DNA of 64,000 nucleotides from Nemertoderma westbladi. Lineage: Eukaryota > Xenacoelomorpha > Nemertodermatida > Nemertodermatidae. Position numbers and translations under genes: made by a program. The notes below the pieces were generated by a model, which had not been told where the DNA came from, made no database searches, and saw only the letters and a program-made list of their open reading frames with translations. The DNA lies in assembly GCA_032718475.1 (NCBI GenBank), contig JAUCBJ010003734.1, positions 1 through 64,000 of the forward strand. The letters are read 5' to 3'. This document shows positions 44,295-55,062 of the stretch, piece after piece; position 1 is the first letter of the stretch, and each line of letters starts with the position of its first letter.

Positions 44295-47200
44295 GTGATA
44301 GAACTAGATCCAACCAACTGCCCTGACAGACTGTGGCTGCCAGCCACCAAAGAAGACAAGATGAGTAGAGGAGGAGAAGCGACACCGCCGCGGACCCCGG
44401 ACGACGATCTAACGATCCGCGAGGCCACGGCGAGACGGCATCAACCCACGACGCCGGACCCATCGATAACGGGCCATCCGGCGATCCAAGATGAGGGGGG
44501 CCGTCTACAAAGAGAGGACGAGTCGGGAGTCGAAAGGGAGAAAGACGAGTCGACGCGGAGCGAGGGTCGACGTACCGATGTCGCCGGTCAGCCACAGACC
44601 GAGGGCGACGGACGGCCCACCGGAACGGCGACGGTGGGGCCGCCGGTACGACGTCGGACCCGGAGAGATGGAGGAGAGGTCGGCGACGAGGACGTCGGGG
44701 TTTCTGATCGACTTCGACGGGCCTACGCCGCGACCCGGGAGCAACTGAAGGAAGCTAGAGGAGGGGCTGAGATAGACCAGGTGAAGTTGAGGAGACGACT
44801 AGGTGAGTCGAACAGATACTTTGATTACCTAGTGCGTTCTGGGCAGGGAGAACTAGCCGAGGAGAGGGCGAGGGGAGTTGCCAACGAACTGTTTGAACTA
44901 TGGGAATGTGGGGGTATGGAACCTAGCGTAGTGTACATAGGGCCATACTTAGTCGATGCCCGGGGAGTAAAATTAGTGGGTTGGAGGAGACCGCAGGAGG
45001 GCGAATCCGAGGCTAACCCCAAGGATTCGGCCTCGTCGGTCGGAGGAAGTTCCGGGAGGCGGGGGAAAGTTAGTAGGACGGGAAGGCGGAGGGAATCCGT
45101 CGCAACCGATAAGTCTGCTACATCCTCCGAAAAAGAAAGAAGGGTGCGGAGAAAAAATCTAGAGTATAAATTAGAAAATGGCGGCGGCAGAGCGGAAACA
45201 GTTGGAGGGGCGACTGAGGGAGGAAACCGCATTATCAGAGTTGGTAAGGGAGGATAGAGAGAGAGGCCGAGGAGCATAGAGATCGGGAGAGGAGAATAGA
45301 GAGCGAGCCGGCGAGGCGGTCTGAGGTGCTTGCGAGAGAGACGGCCGAGCGAGATTTGCGAGTGTGCAGAGAGAGAGAGATAGAGAAAGAACGTGAGCTG
45401 GGTGGTTTGCGTGTCCGGCTGGCGGGGCTTGGGCTATATCGGGCCAAACTAAAGCAGCGCCGACTAGAACTGGCGCGGTTGGAAATATCAGAGAGTGAGA
45501 CCCCACTTATAAGCACAGAGCGAGAGGAAAAGGAACAGAGCTGCGGTACACGTACAGTGCGCATAGTAACGTAGGGGGGGGGGGGTAGTAATAGTACGTT
45601 AGAAGTAATTAATGTTAATAGTACCGTATTAGATAACCCTAATCCCTTTATTACAGGAAATAATATTTTACCTGGTAGTAGTAATTTAAATTTAAATTCA
45701 AATAATAACATTAATTCAAATATTCAGAATAATTCAAATAATTCGAATAATAATTTAAATTTTGAAAATAATAATAATTCTAATTTAAATAATTTAAATA
45801 ATAATCCCGTTTCAAATTCTAACAATTTAATTGATTTAACAAATAATATTGGGAATGGTGCTATTAATATGAGCGTGTCGGACGTGCATAACCCCGATGG
45901 GGGCCTGGCAGGCCACGCAGTTAGTGCGCAGAGAGTGGCAGGGGCGAGAAACCCCGACGGGGGCCTGGTAGGCCACGTAGTTAGTAGGCAGGAGGTAGCG
46001 GGGTTGAGCCAACCCGAGGTGGGCCTGATAGGCCACGCAGTAGTAGAGAGAGAGGCGGGGGTGAATAGACCCAGCCGTAGTAGAGACAGTGTGTCGACTA
46101 GAGAGGGGTGTAGTAGTAAAGTAAGAGATAGTGAAGTTAGATGTGGCGAGTGGGGGGGGGGGGGCTACGGGCGCCCCACCACATAAGATTAGTGGCGAGA
46201 GAGGGGGGGCAGAGAATGCCCCACAAGAGGGGTGTAGAAGTGTAGCAAGAGGTAGTGAAGTTAGAAGTGGCGAGTGGGGGGGGGGGGGTACAGGAGCCCC
46301 ACCACAGAAGATTAGTGGCGAGAGAGGGGGGGTAGAGAGTGTCCGACAAGAGGAACGCAAAAGTGCAGTAAGAGATAGTGAAGTTAGAAGTGGCGGGTGT
46401 GGGGGGGCTACGGACACCCCACCGCGAGAGATTAGTAGCGAGAGAGGGGGGGGCAGAGAGTGTCCCACAGGCGTCGGCGAATAATGCGCGGGCCGAATTA
46501 GGTAAACCGCAACACCCGGCGATGGGGAGTAATAAGGGGATTGCGAGTATCCCCAGCGGCGTGCGATCGAGCAGAGAGAGGCAGGTTGACGTCGCGAGAG
46601 GGCGGACGAAGCGTCGAGCCCGATCAGAAGAGGGAAGAAGAACAGTGGAGTTTAACCGGGAGGTCGACGAGAGATCTCATGAGCCGGAATACTGCACTGA
46701 AAAGAGAAGAAGAGAAGATAGTAGAAGAAGTGTCGCCACGAACGATAGCAGTGTGAGGACGGATAGCGGACCGTCGATAGTAGAGATGGAGTTAGGGAGT
46801 CAGTGGGGTCGAACTTCGGGAGATTGCCGTCGCCCCGGAGAAACGCACCACACGCCAAGAGAGGGGTACAGGACGTACCAATACAAAGTCGAGAACAGGA
46901 GAGGGGATCGGAGAGAAGCTTCCCGACGGGATATAGCTGCCGATCGAGAGTGCGGTAGTCGCCGGGAGATTCGAGATTCGCGAAGATTAAACTTCGGTTC
47001 GAAAGGGCACATGCAGACTGCAGGACATACTGTAGGCCTTACTGCACATACTATTATAGGCCATGCTGGGAGAGGTAGAGTAGGCGATAGGGTAGCGCGA
47101 ACGACGGGATTAAACCCGGAAGCCGCAGAGTACATACCGGTAGGTAGGCAGGAAGTGGGTAGGCCTATATCGGTACAGCAGCATGACTATAATACACAGG

Positions 47201-47853
47201 GGCATAACATGTATCCAGGGGAGGGGAGAGTTATTGGAGATAGACGTATGGGCCCCAATATATTAACATCAACCCCAGTACCAAACATACCGGCCGGGGG
47301 GGGGGGGGGGGGGGGACAGGGTGACATTCCCCCATCACAATATCGACAATATACCCCAATAGGAGCAAGAACATCGAACTCCCTGGACGAGAACAGGTCG
47401 TGCGGACAGTCGCTACCACACGCGGCCATACAGGGGACTGCTAGTCCACAGTTAGCTGGTAGCAGAGCCACACCGTGGCAGGGACAGAAAGAAAATAACA
47501 CCATAAATAAACACAATCCCAATATACCCAGTAGGCCGAGTCTAGACAATCGAAACATTAAATCGGTACATATAAACCTAAGCGCGATACGTGAAGGACT
47601 ATACAGGAAACGCTATAATCCAGGATTCCAATGTCAATTACATCGGGACGGAACCCATGAGACCAGGAGTTGTAAGTACTGGCAAGCGTTGCCCAAACGA
47701 GATCGTGTAGCCTACACAGACGCAAACGGACTATGTCATCGATGTGTGGTAAAAGGACACAGATCCGGAGAGTGTTGGAAAGGGAGAGGATATGAAAGGA
47801 CTAAACCAGGGGCAGAGAAGCCCATGAGCAAACATAAAGGAGTCGGGAAGTAG
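44295..47853 (+). CDS. Gag-like polyprotein of the gag-only element, frames broken
   Basis: A first frame (44295-45257, 320 codons) is Arg/Glu/Gly/Ser-rich, with a conserved YLVRSGQGELAEERARG stretch shared with the 5.5-kb relic. The next frame (45326-46186) has a TAG at 45572-45574, an Asn-rich block (about 45650-45850) and three copies of NPDGGLxGHxVS. Three roughly 120-bp repeats follow (SGERGG, SEVRSGEWGG) with G homopolymers that change the frame. The last frame (46378-47853, 491 codons) ends with CQLHRDGTHETRSC and LCHRCVVKGHRSGEC, a Cys/His zinc-binding region like BEL/Pao Gag. Whether the frame changes are real, homopolymer errors or recoding is unknown. Confidence 0.65.
45650..45855 (+). 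repeat. Asn-rich, AT-rich block inside gag
   Basis: AAT/AAC codons alternate with TTA and TCA, giving runs such as NNSNNSNNNLNFENNNN. Base composition changes abruptly from GC-rich to very AT-rich and back. The frame is the same as at 45869. Confidence 0.85.
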
Positions 47854-49340
47854 AAGGAGGCGTGTTGCATACACACGCAGGACTGACACAGTGCGAGGGG
47901 GCATTACGTGGGCAGACGCCGTGTATACCGAGGGACGAGCGGGGGTCGTCGAGGGCTTTAATGCCAGCGCACATACGAAGGGGGAGGCCAGCAGAGGTAG
48001 AATCGAAGAGAGTGTGGCGAAGAGTTAGAGGACGTATAGGAGGGCAGCGGGAGAGTGCCTACTGGAAGAAGGGGCACCTGAGAGTTTTTAGTCGTCCAAA
48101 GTTTTGGACTGAGGGGGGTGGGAATGAGGGCGAGACGCCCTTCCCACGCACAAAATATAAAATAATTATTTAATTAAAAACAATAAAATAATCAAATAAT
48201 AAAGTAGGTAGAAGTTAGGTAGTAAGAGAGTTAGTTAGTTAGTTAGTTAGGAGGTACGTAGTACCGAGAGAGTTAGTTAGTTAGTTAGTTAAGAGGGTAC
48301 GTAGTACCGCTAGTTAGAGTAAGAGTTAGAGGGTACGCAGTACCGTTAGTAAGAGTAGAGTTAGAGTTAGTGAGAGGGTACGTAGTACCGTTAGTAGAGA
48401 GAGTTAGAAGTAGTAAGAGGGTACGTAGTACTGTTAGTTAGAGAGTTAGAGATAGAGTAGAGTAGTAGAGATGGGCACATAGGGTGCCAGGTAGTAGAGT
48501 TAGAGATAGAGTAGAGTAGTAGAGAGGGCACATAGGGTGCCAGGTAGTAGAGTTAGAGAGGTAGTAGTGTAGTAGAGAGGGCACATAGGGTGCCAGGTAG
48601 TAGAGTAGAGCAGAGAGGGCACATAGGGTGCCAGGTAGTAGAGCTAGAGAGGTAGTTGAGTAGTAGAAGGGCACATAGGGTGCCAGATAGTAGAGTGGAT
48701 GTGGGCACCGCAAGCGCCACGTAGTTAGAAGAGTGGGTAAAGTTAGGGAGTTCTAGTTAAAGGGCTAGAGAGTTGGTAGACTTAGATGAGTCAAGTAGAG
48801 TTAGTAGAAGTAGAGAGTTAGTAGGAGTTAGTTAGACTTAGTAGTGCTAGTTAGAGTCGGAGAGTTAGTAGAAAGTTAGAGGCTCTCAGTTAGAGCTAGA
48901 AGTAGTAAGAGTTAGTAGTTAGTAGATAGTTAGATAGTTAGCAAGTAAGTAGTAGGTAGATAGTATGATAGCACAGGGGTAGCATTAGAGGTCAGGGCCT
49001 TAGAGAGTGGCAGAGATTAGAGAGGAGATAGTGAGAGGAGCTGTTGGCGAGAGGGAAGAGTGCGATTCAGGTGTGGGGAGAGGGTAAGAGCGAGTTGAGT
49101 CAGAGAGCGGAGTTAGAGTGGTGAGAGTGTTGGGGAAACAAAAATTGTGTGAGAGAAGCCCACGATCGGCCCGACACGAGACGCCAGAGGGTAGTGACAT
49201 CATACCCATAGGGAGCGGCCTGGAAAGCCGGCTCCGAGAAAAAAAATAGACCCACCCCACACCCGATACTAGATCGGGATCCAGCGGAATTGTAGCGCAC
49301 TTGTGTTGGATGCTATCTTCTTACCGGGAAGATAGCATGG
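47854..49340 (+). repeat. 3' non-coding region of the gag-only element with hairpin array
   Basis: Five copies of the palindromic GGTACGTAGTACC (about 48252-48432) are followed by five copies of GGCACATAGGGTGCC (about 48474-48690), separated by GTTAGTTAG/TAGAGTTAGAG spacers. Each motif can fold into a short stem in RNA. The remainder to 49000 is a degenerate GTTAG/GTAGA repeat. A G-rich tract GGGGGGGAG just before 49348 is the likely polypurine tract. Confidence 0.8.
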
Positions 49341-49347
49341 GGGGGAG

Positions 49348-49868
49348 TGTTAGCTTATCCAATTCCGCTAACACAAACCCATAGAGTGAGCCATTAAGCA
49401 ATATTGGGGGCCACGAGATTGGGCAACCAATAACTCGTGTCACCCCAATAAAGTGGGAAGGAGAAACACACAATAGGGGTTAGGGGCCAAACCCCTAACC
49501 GAGAGAGAACACAGGGAGTGAAGGGAAACACTCCAAAGGGTGCCAACAGGGATATTAGCCAATGGGGGGACAGCATCGACTAGGTACTGTAGCAAGGCCA
49601 AACCGTGCAATATATATTACCGGTCGATGCAATCAGTTATTCAGTTTACTCAGTCAGCTCAGTAGGGTGGAGCGGTGACTTCTATCACCGTCCGCTACCG
49701 CCATCATACTTATCTACCGGTAACCGTGTCATACTATACTATATATATCAACTATATTATACCTTATACATATAACCGAACACCAGAACTCTTTTACCTT
49801 TCACACACGGCGGGGACGCGTAGATAGAAAACCCAACGGATAAACCGGGATCCGTAGATCCCGTCACA
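49348..49868 (+). repeat. 3' LTR of the gag-only element
   Basis: 521 bp, with the same start and end as the 5' LTR. Differences include the TTGGGCAACCAATAACTCGTG segment and single-base indels. Confidence 0.95.
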
Positions 49869-49873
49869 CTCGC

Positions 49874-50554
49874 ACAATTCTTTCTTCAACATCAGCTCAT
49901 TCACATCGGAATGTATCTGGTGCATCAAATTCTGGACGGATACGGCCGTTCGCATGGATCGAATAAAACCTCCAACATTTGATGGGACTTGTAGGGGTTA
50001 TATTATATGGATTGGTCGAGACGGTTCAAGAGTTTAGTTATACCTGGTCGAAATAGAACCGAAGTCTGCCAACTATTGCGTATTGCGGAATAGTGTATTC
50101 CAGCAAACTATAGGTATTTGTTGAATAATTTACCACTGGATGATTATACATCAATGTTTGATGTCTTGGATAATCAATTTGGAAGACAAACATTCACTGT
50201 TAGTGCTGTTGTGGATGACATAGAGTCATTGAATTCTCCTACTGACAACAAACAGATGATTAAGTTTGTGGAAACAATCGAAAAGTCAATTATAGATTTA
50301 AACAGCCAAGATGCTTTAACTGAGATCAGCAACACTACTGTGTGTCGGCGACTTGAAAGGAAATTGCCAGAGCCCTACTATGGGGAATGGGTAAAGAGTG
50401 TTGCTGAAGATATTGCCCTATCTGGCGGAGATAGATTCAATAAATTGGTGAGATTTTTTCGTAATCTAAAGGTTAGAGCTGAATATATGGTGGCTGATGC
50501 TCCGAAGGCAGTGTCATTGAAGTCAACTTCAACTCCTACCAAAGCTTCTTATAC
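49874..50554 (+). pseudogene. Inner BEL/Pao gag, capsid part (DUF1759-like)
   Basis: After the gag-only element, gag resumes with RMDRIKPPTFDGTC, the usual start of the BEL/Pao capsid block, then LNNLPLDDYTSMFDVLDNQFG and SNTTVCRRLERKLPEPYYGEW. Stops and a frame change lie at about 50030-50110. The frame 50118 onward is open until the foldback element at 50555. Confidence 0.8.
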
Positions 50555-51628
50555 GGAAGCAGGACAATTCTGTCCCGGACAATTCGGTCCGGACAATTCG
50601 GTCCCGGACAATTCGGTCCCGGACAATTCGGTCCCATTAATTTTGTGTTTTGGGACCGAATTGTCCGGGACCGAATTGTCCTGGACCGAATTGTCCGGAT
50701 ACTGACTAGGACAATTCGGTCCCAAAACATGCATATTAATGGGACCGAATTGTCTGGGACCGAATTGTCCGGGACCGAATTGTCCGGGACCAAATTGTCC
50801 GGGACCGAATTGTCCGGGACCTAATTGTCCAGGACCGAATTGTCCGGGACCAAATTTAATTGGTACTATATAATGGTGAATGTTCTAGAACCTTAATATA
50901 TATTATTATATGGTAGCTAGTGTTTTTTTTTACTAGCTAGTATTTTTTTAAAAATAAAAAAAATTTACTTTTTTTTGTTAACATTATTATTTATGGTCGC
51001 TATGGTGTTTTTATGGAGTTTGTGATTTATTTACTAGCTAGTAATAGTATGTATATAAAATGTTTAAAGCTGATTTTTTTTTATATACTGCGTAAGTATA
51101 GTGTATGTGTTGTTGGTTGGTAACAAGCCTAAGTTATTATCCTAGATAATAGCTGGATCTCATTCAGGGACTGTTATAATATCATAAATATTGTTTCTAA
51201 TTAATATAATCAGCAACAGTTTAGGCCTAATTCTGAAATATCAATGTTTTCACAAGTGTTTTTATAATTTCAACGAAATGCTAGCTAGTAAAAAAAAACA
51301 CTAGCTACACCTTAATAAATAATATATAATAATGTTCTCGAACACTTACCAATAACAAAAAAAAAAAAAATACAGTATTTTTAAAATTTCAAAAAATTCT
51401 AGCAAGTAAATAACACTAGCTACCATAACAAATATCTCTACTAATGTTCTAGAACATTCACCAATATCAAAAAAGCACATAAAAAGGACAATTCGGTCCT
51501 AGGACAATTCGGTCCCGGACAATTCGGTCCCGGACAATTCGGTCCCATTTATTTAGTGTTTTGGGACCGAATTGTCCGGGACCGAATTGTCCGGGACCGA
51601 ATTGTCCGGGACCGAATTGTCCTACATC
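50555..51628. mobile_element. Foldback element with a long hairpin at each end, 10-bp TSD
   Basis: CTTCTTATAC lies at 50545-50554 and 51629-51638. Each end consists of several tandem GGACAATTCGGTCCC units, a short A/T-rich loop containing GTGTTTTG, and tandem inverse units GGGACCGAATTGTCC, so each end is a self-complementary hairpin. The left side has an extra set up to about 50860. The centre is AT-rich, non-coding and has its own inverted words (CTAGCTAGTA, AATGTTCTAGAAC). It interrupts gag between the capsid and the zinc knuckles. Confidence 0.85.
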
Positions 51629-51638
51629 CTTCTTATAC

Positions 51639-52480
51639 ACATGCAGCTTCTAATGCAAAGGATGATACATCAAAGTGCAGAATATGCCTCGAGAGTAAAC
51701 ATCCACCTTGGAAATGTGCGAAATTTAGGTCAATGAAAGTTACACAACGATGGAGAATAGTACGAAACAAAGGACTCTGTATATGCTGTTTAGTTCATGG
51801 TCATCTTGCATCAAATTGTCCCATGGGTGATCGGGCAAATGTGTGTTCAGAATGTAGTGGTTCTAGAAAACATAATGTGATGCTGCATGACAATAAAATG
51901 AGTTCTACTTCAACAGGTTTGTCAGAAAATCCTACTAACAAGTCAAGTAAAAATAGTGGGTCCAATACAGCAGTGGCTGCTAAGACTTGTTCAGGCAAGT
52001 CAATGACTTCATCCACCAGAGATTTACCATGTATCATGATGACACAGTACGTTAATGTGTTAGGCGGATCTGAGGAAGGAGTAATTTATGATCAGTGTAG
52101 TGACACATCATATATTACTTTTGATATAGCAAAAAGATTAAATCTTCGTGGAGAAAAATGTACACTGGATTTACGTGGAATTGCAGGTTTGGAAACACAT
52201 GTGGATACATACCGCTACTTGGTCAAGATAATGATGACTAATGGCAAATATAAGGAGTATTTAATGTATGGATTAAATAAGGTGGCCTCTATTTCTAGTC
52301 ATGTTGACCCATGTATATTGGCGGAATTGTTTCCAAATGTTGCCCTAAGAGATTTGCGTCGGCCCAGGGAGGTATCGTTAATGCTTCGAGTATACCACAG
52401 CCTGTTGAACATGAAGGAGAACTGTTTCTATACCATGGTCTACATGGATTCGTTGTTGGGGGTGCTCATGAACGATTAGT
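51639..52480 (+). pseudogene. Inner BEL/Pao zinc-knuckle region and aspartic protease
   Basis: The frame gives CRICLESKHPPWKCAKF, RNKGLCICCLVHGHLASNC and CSECSGSRKHNVMLH, the paired Cys/His motifs of BEL/Pao Gag. From about 52050 it continues as a retropepsin-like domain, VIYDQCSDTSYITFDIAKRL; the family usually has D-S/T-G-S at this place, so the active-site loop is altered. The frame stops at 52477-52479 after a frame change near 52380, where the downstream pol frame begins. Confidence 0.75.
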
Positions 52481-52856
52481 AGAAAATTTGAGTTGTACAG
52501 CCATGGAGAGTTCGACATATTTGGGATTCACTTCTCGGGATGCAATATACCGGGAAGTTTCGCATACCTTTCATACTACATCAGCATCTGATAAAGATAT
52601 TCAACAACTTATAAAGCATTTCTGTTATTATCAGATTGGTGCTGCCTGTCAACCACGGTGTGGGGGATGCCGTTGTGGTGGATGTCAGTCGGGTGGCAGG
52701 GAGATGACTATTAAAGAAGAACGGGAGTTAGCTCTAATAGAAAATGGGATAACGTTTAAACCAAATGGAGATAATCATAGTATCGAACCACATTGGGATT
52801 GTCAATACCCATATATAGTTGACCCTGAATTGTTGCCAAACAATTTAGCTGCAGTG
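52380..52856 (+). pseudogene. Inner BEL/Pao pol, segment before RT
   Basis: This frame continues past the protease with LFLYHGLHGFVVGGAH and the Cys-rich CRCGGCQSGG followed by MTIKEERELALIENGI and YPYIVDPELLPNN. This Cys cluster followed by EEREL and the YP...LPNN block is characteristic of BEL/Pao pol before the RT fingers. It is cut at 52856 by the RTE-like LINE and continues at 54711. Confidence 0.75.
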
Positions 52857-54699
52857 GGAGCTAATAAACCAACAGGTTGATGCCATCAATGATGCTGACG
52901 ACAGCAGGCAATCATCCCAGGCATGGAAATCGATCAATCTGCTTACTGGGCGGAAAAGCCAACCAACCACCAAGGTTAAGGCTGAATCACCAGCCAATCG
53001 CCTCAATGGTTGGAAAGCCCACTTTGAAAAGCTTCTCAATAATGACAGGGTATTGCCTGATAACTTTATAGAAGTAAAAGTGTCTGAGTCTGTACTCCCA
53101 GATATTCCCATTGGCGATATCTCCTTTGCAGAAGTGAAGGCTGCTGCAAAGAGCATTAAGACCAATCGTGCCAGTGGAGCAGATGGTGTTCCCCCTGAGG
53201 TCTTTAAAATACCTGAGTGTTTAAAGCTCATCTATCCCATCATAGTAGACATGTACCGAACAACAAGAGTCCCACAAGAAATGAAAACAAATAAGTTGGT
53301 GCCAGTTCCCAAGAAGGGCAACCTAACACTCTATGGTTCTTTTCGGGGAATCTCATTGATCTCGATTGCTGCAAAGCTATACAATAGGATTCTATTAAAT
53401 CGCATCAGGGATCCCATTGAGAGACTGCTCCGTGGAAATCAGAATGGGTTCCGTAAAGGTCGTGGGACCATGGAGCCCATTTTGGCACTTAGAAGGATAA
53501 TTGAAGAGTTATCAAAAAAGAATGACAGGCATCTGGCTGTTATCTTTGTTGACTTCTTCAAGGCCTTTGATTCAGTCTCTCGCTCACGTATGTTCAGCAT
53601 ACTTTCATTATATGGGATTCCTGATGAAATTATTGCAGCAATCAGATCAGTATATGATGGTTCGACAACATTTGTGTCTACTGTTGACGGTGACACAGAA
53701 CCATTTGAAGTGTTATGGGGCGTCCTCCAAGGAGACACACTTGCACCATTCCTGTTCATTATTGTGGTTGACTATGTTCTACGCATGTCCTTAGATCATT
53801 ATAATGATGATGGGGTGATGATAACTCCACCTACTGGCTCCAGAAGTCGAGGAAATCCTGCCAAGTACCTAACTGATCTAGACTTTGCTGATGACTTAGG
53901 AGTACTCTCAGAATCATTAGAGGGAGTCCAACGGCTCCTCAGCTCATTAGAACATGCTGCTTCTAGTGTTGGTCTTTTTATTAACTCCAGAAAGACCAAA
54001 ATTCTGACAGTTAACTTTGAAAGTCCTCAGCAAGTCTCTGATCGGATGAGCATAAGCTCAAAGGATGGTATGCTTGAGCATGTGGACGACTTCTGTTACC
54101 TGGGATCATGGATCCGGAAGTCAGGTGAGGACCTTCGAATACGTAAGGGAAAGGCATGGGCGGCCTTGAATAGGCTTTCCAGGATTTGGAAGTCACCGAG
54201 AATTAATCGGAAACTTAAGGTCCGATTATTTAGAGCAGCAGTAGTTCCAGTACTCCTCTACGGGAGTCCATGCTGGGCTCTAACTGCTGAGGACACCAAA
54301 TCTCTGGATGGCACATTCACAAGAATGCTACGCCGGGTTCATTGTGTCAAGTACAATGCACACATCTCCAACCAGACACTATATAACATTGGAGGTGTCT
54401 CATTGGTTCCCCCAAGCTTGACACTAGAACAAAATTGCCTCCGCTTTGCAGGACATTGCTTTCGCCGTGAGGACCAGCCAGTGCATAATCTTATACTTTG
54501 GCAGCCTCATGGAGTGAATAAGCATGGTGGACAGCCCATGACTTTCTTGAGACGCATCTTAAAGGACACTGGCCTTAAAGATGCGGATGATCTAGCAAAT
54601 GTCATGGGTGATAGGGAGTTGTGGCGGTGCAATTTTGTTGACAAGCCGGCACAGCATTCTTAAAAATGCAGCTGCAATGCAGCATGCTGATCCTAGTAG
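52857..54699 (+). mobile_element. 5'-truncated RTE-like LINE, 11-bp TSD, RT frame open
   Basis: TAGCTGCAGTG lies at 52846-52856 and 54700-54710, taken from BEL/Pao pol. The element starts at GGAGCTAATAAACC inside the EN-RT linker and ends with the (TAG)n tail. It is the best-preserved copy of the family in the window and lacks only the 5' part. Confidence 0.92.
52859..54663 (+). CDS. RTE-like LINE reverse transcriptase, uninterrupted
   Basis: The frame is open from the truncated 5' edge to 54663, with the first internal methionine at 53053 (536 codons). It contains RASGADGVPPEVFKI, LTLYGSFRGISLISIAAK, GNQNGFRKGRGTMEP, motif A FVDFFKAFDSVSRSRM, VLQGDTLAPFLFIIVVDYV, the catalytic DLDFADDLGVL, and the C-terminal segment LRFAGHCFRRED and RELWRCNFVDKP. 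All residues expected for a working RT core are present. The endonuclease is absent, so this copy cannot move by itself but documents a recently active family. Confidence 0.88.
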
Positions 54700-54710
54700 T
54701 AGCTGCAGTG

Positions 54711-55062
54711 AGGGCAGTGTTCTTAACAACGGAGAAGCGGCTTGATAGACAACCAGAATGGAAGAAGGTCTATCGTGATCAATTGCAGGATTTGATTGAC
54801 AGCAAAGCAGTTCGTAAACTGACTGATAATGAAATTTCTAATTGGAATGGTCCTGTGTGGTACGTGGCTCACCAGGTTGCACTGAATCCGCATAGTAAGT
54901 CAACTCCAGTGCGGATAGTGTGGAATAGTAGTCAAGTATATAAAGGTGTATCTTTAAACTCAGTACTAGCTAAAGGACCTGATGTATTAAACCCATTCAT
55001 TACCTTCAGTTCTGCTACGGTTTAGAGAAGGGGTATATGGTACTATTGGGGACATAAAGAAA
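54711..55062 (+). pseudogene. Inner BEL/Pao RT fingers, frameshifted
   Basis: Pol resumes after the LINE with RAVFLTTEKRLDRQPEW and continues to GPVWYVAHQVALNPHSKSTP and RIVWNSSQVYKGVSLN, the RT substrate-binding region. The frame runs into a stop at 55023-55025; the RFREGVYGTIGDIKKMF block that should follow directly is in another frame, so there is one frameshift near 55010. Confidence 0.85.

Larger units (their letters stand above)
43777..49868 (+). mobile_element. Gag-only LTR retrotransposon (non-autonomous), TSD CTCGC
   Basis: LTRs at 43777-44294 and 49348-49868 are nearly identical and begin TGTTAGCTTATCC and end CGTCACA. CTCGC lies at 43772-43776 and 49869-49873. The internal 5.05 kb encodes a gag-like protein with a zinc-binding C-terminus, then a 1.4-kb non-coding hairpin-repeat region. 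I see no protease, RT, RNase H or integrase motif on either strand. It must rely on proteins of another element, as plant TR-GAG elements do. Confidence 0.9.

Noticed and set aside
45171-47558. Several 70-210-codon minus-strand frames rich in Ser, Pro, Leu
   Set aside because: Antisense to the GC-rich, Arg/Gly-rich gag repeats; no domain and no conserved start.
48180-48300. GTTAG runs as telomeric repeats
   Set aside because: Units are GTTA and TAGAG mixtures in the 3' region of an LTR element, not TTAGGG arrays.
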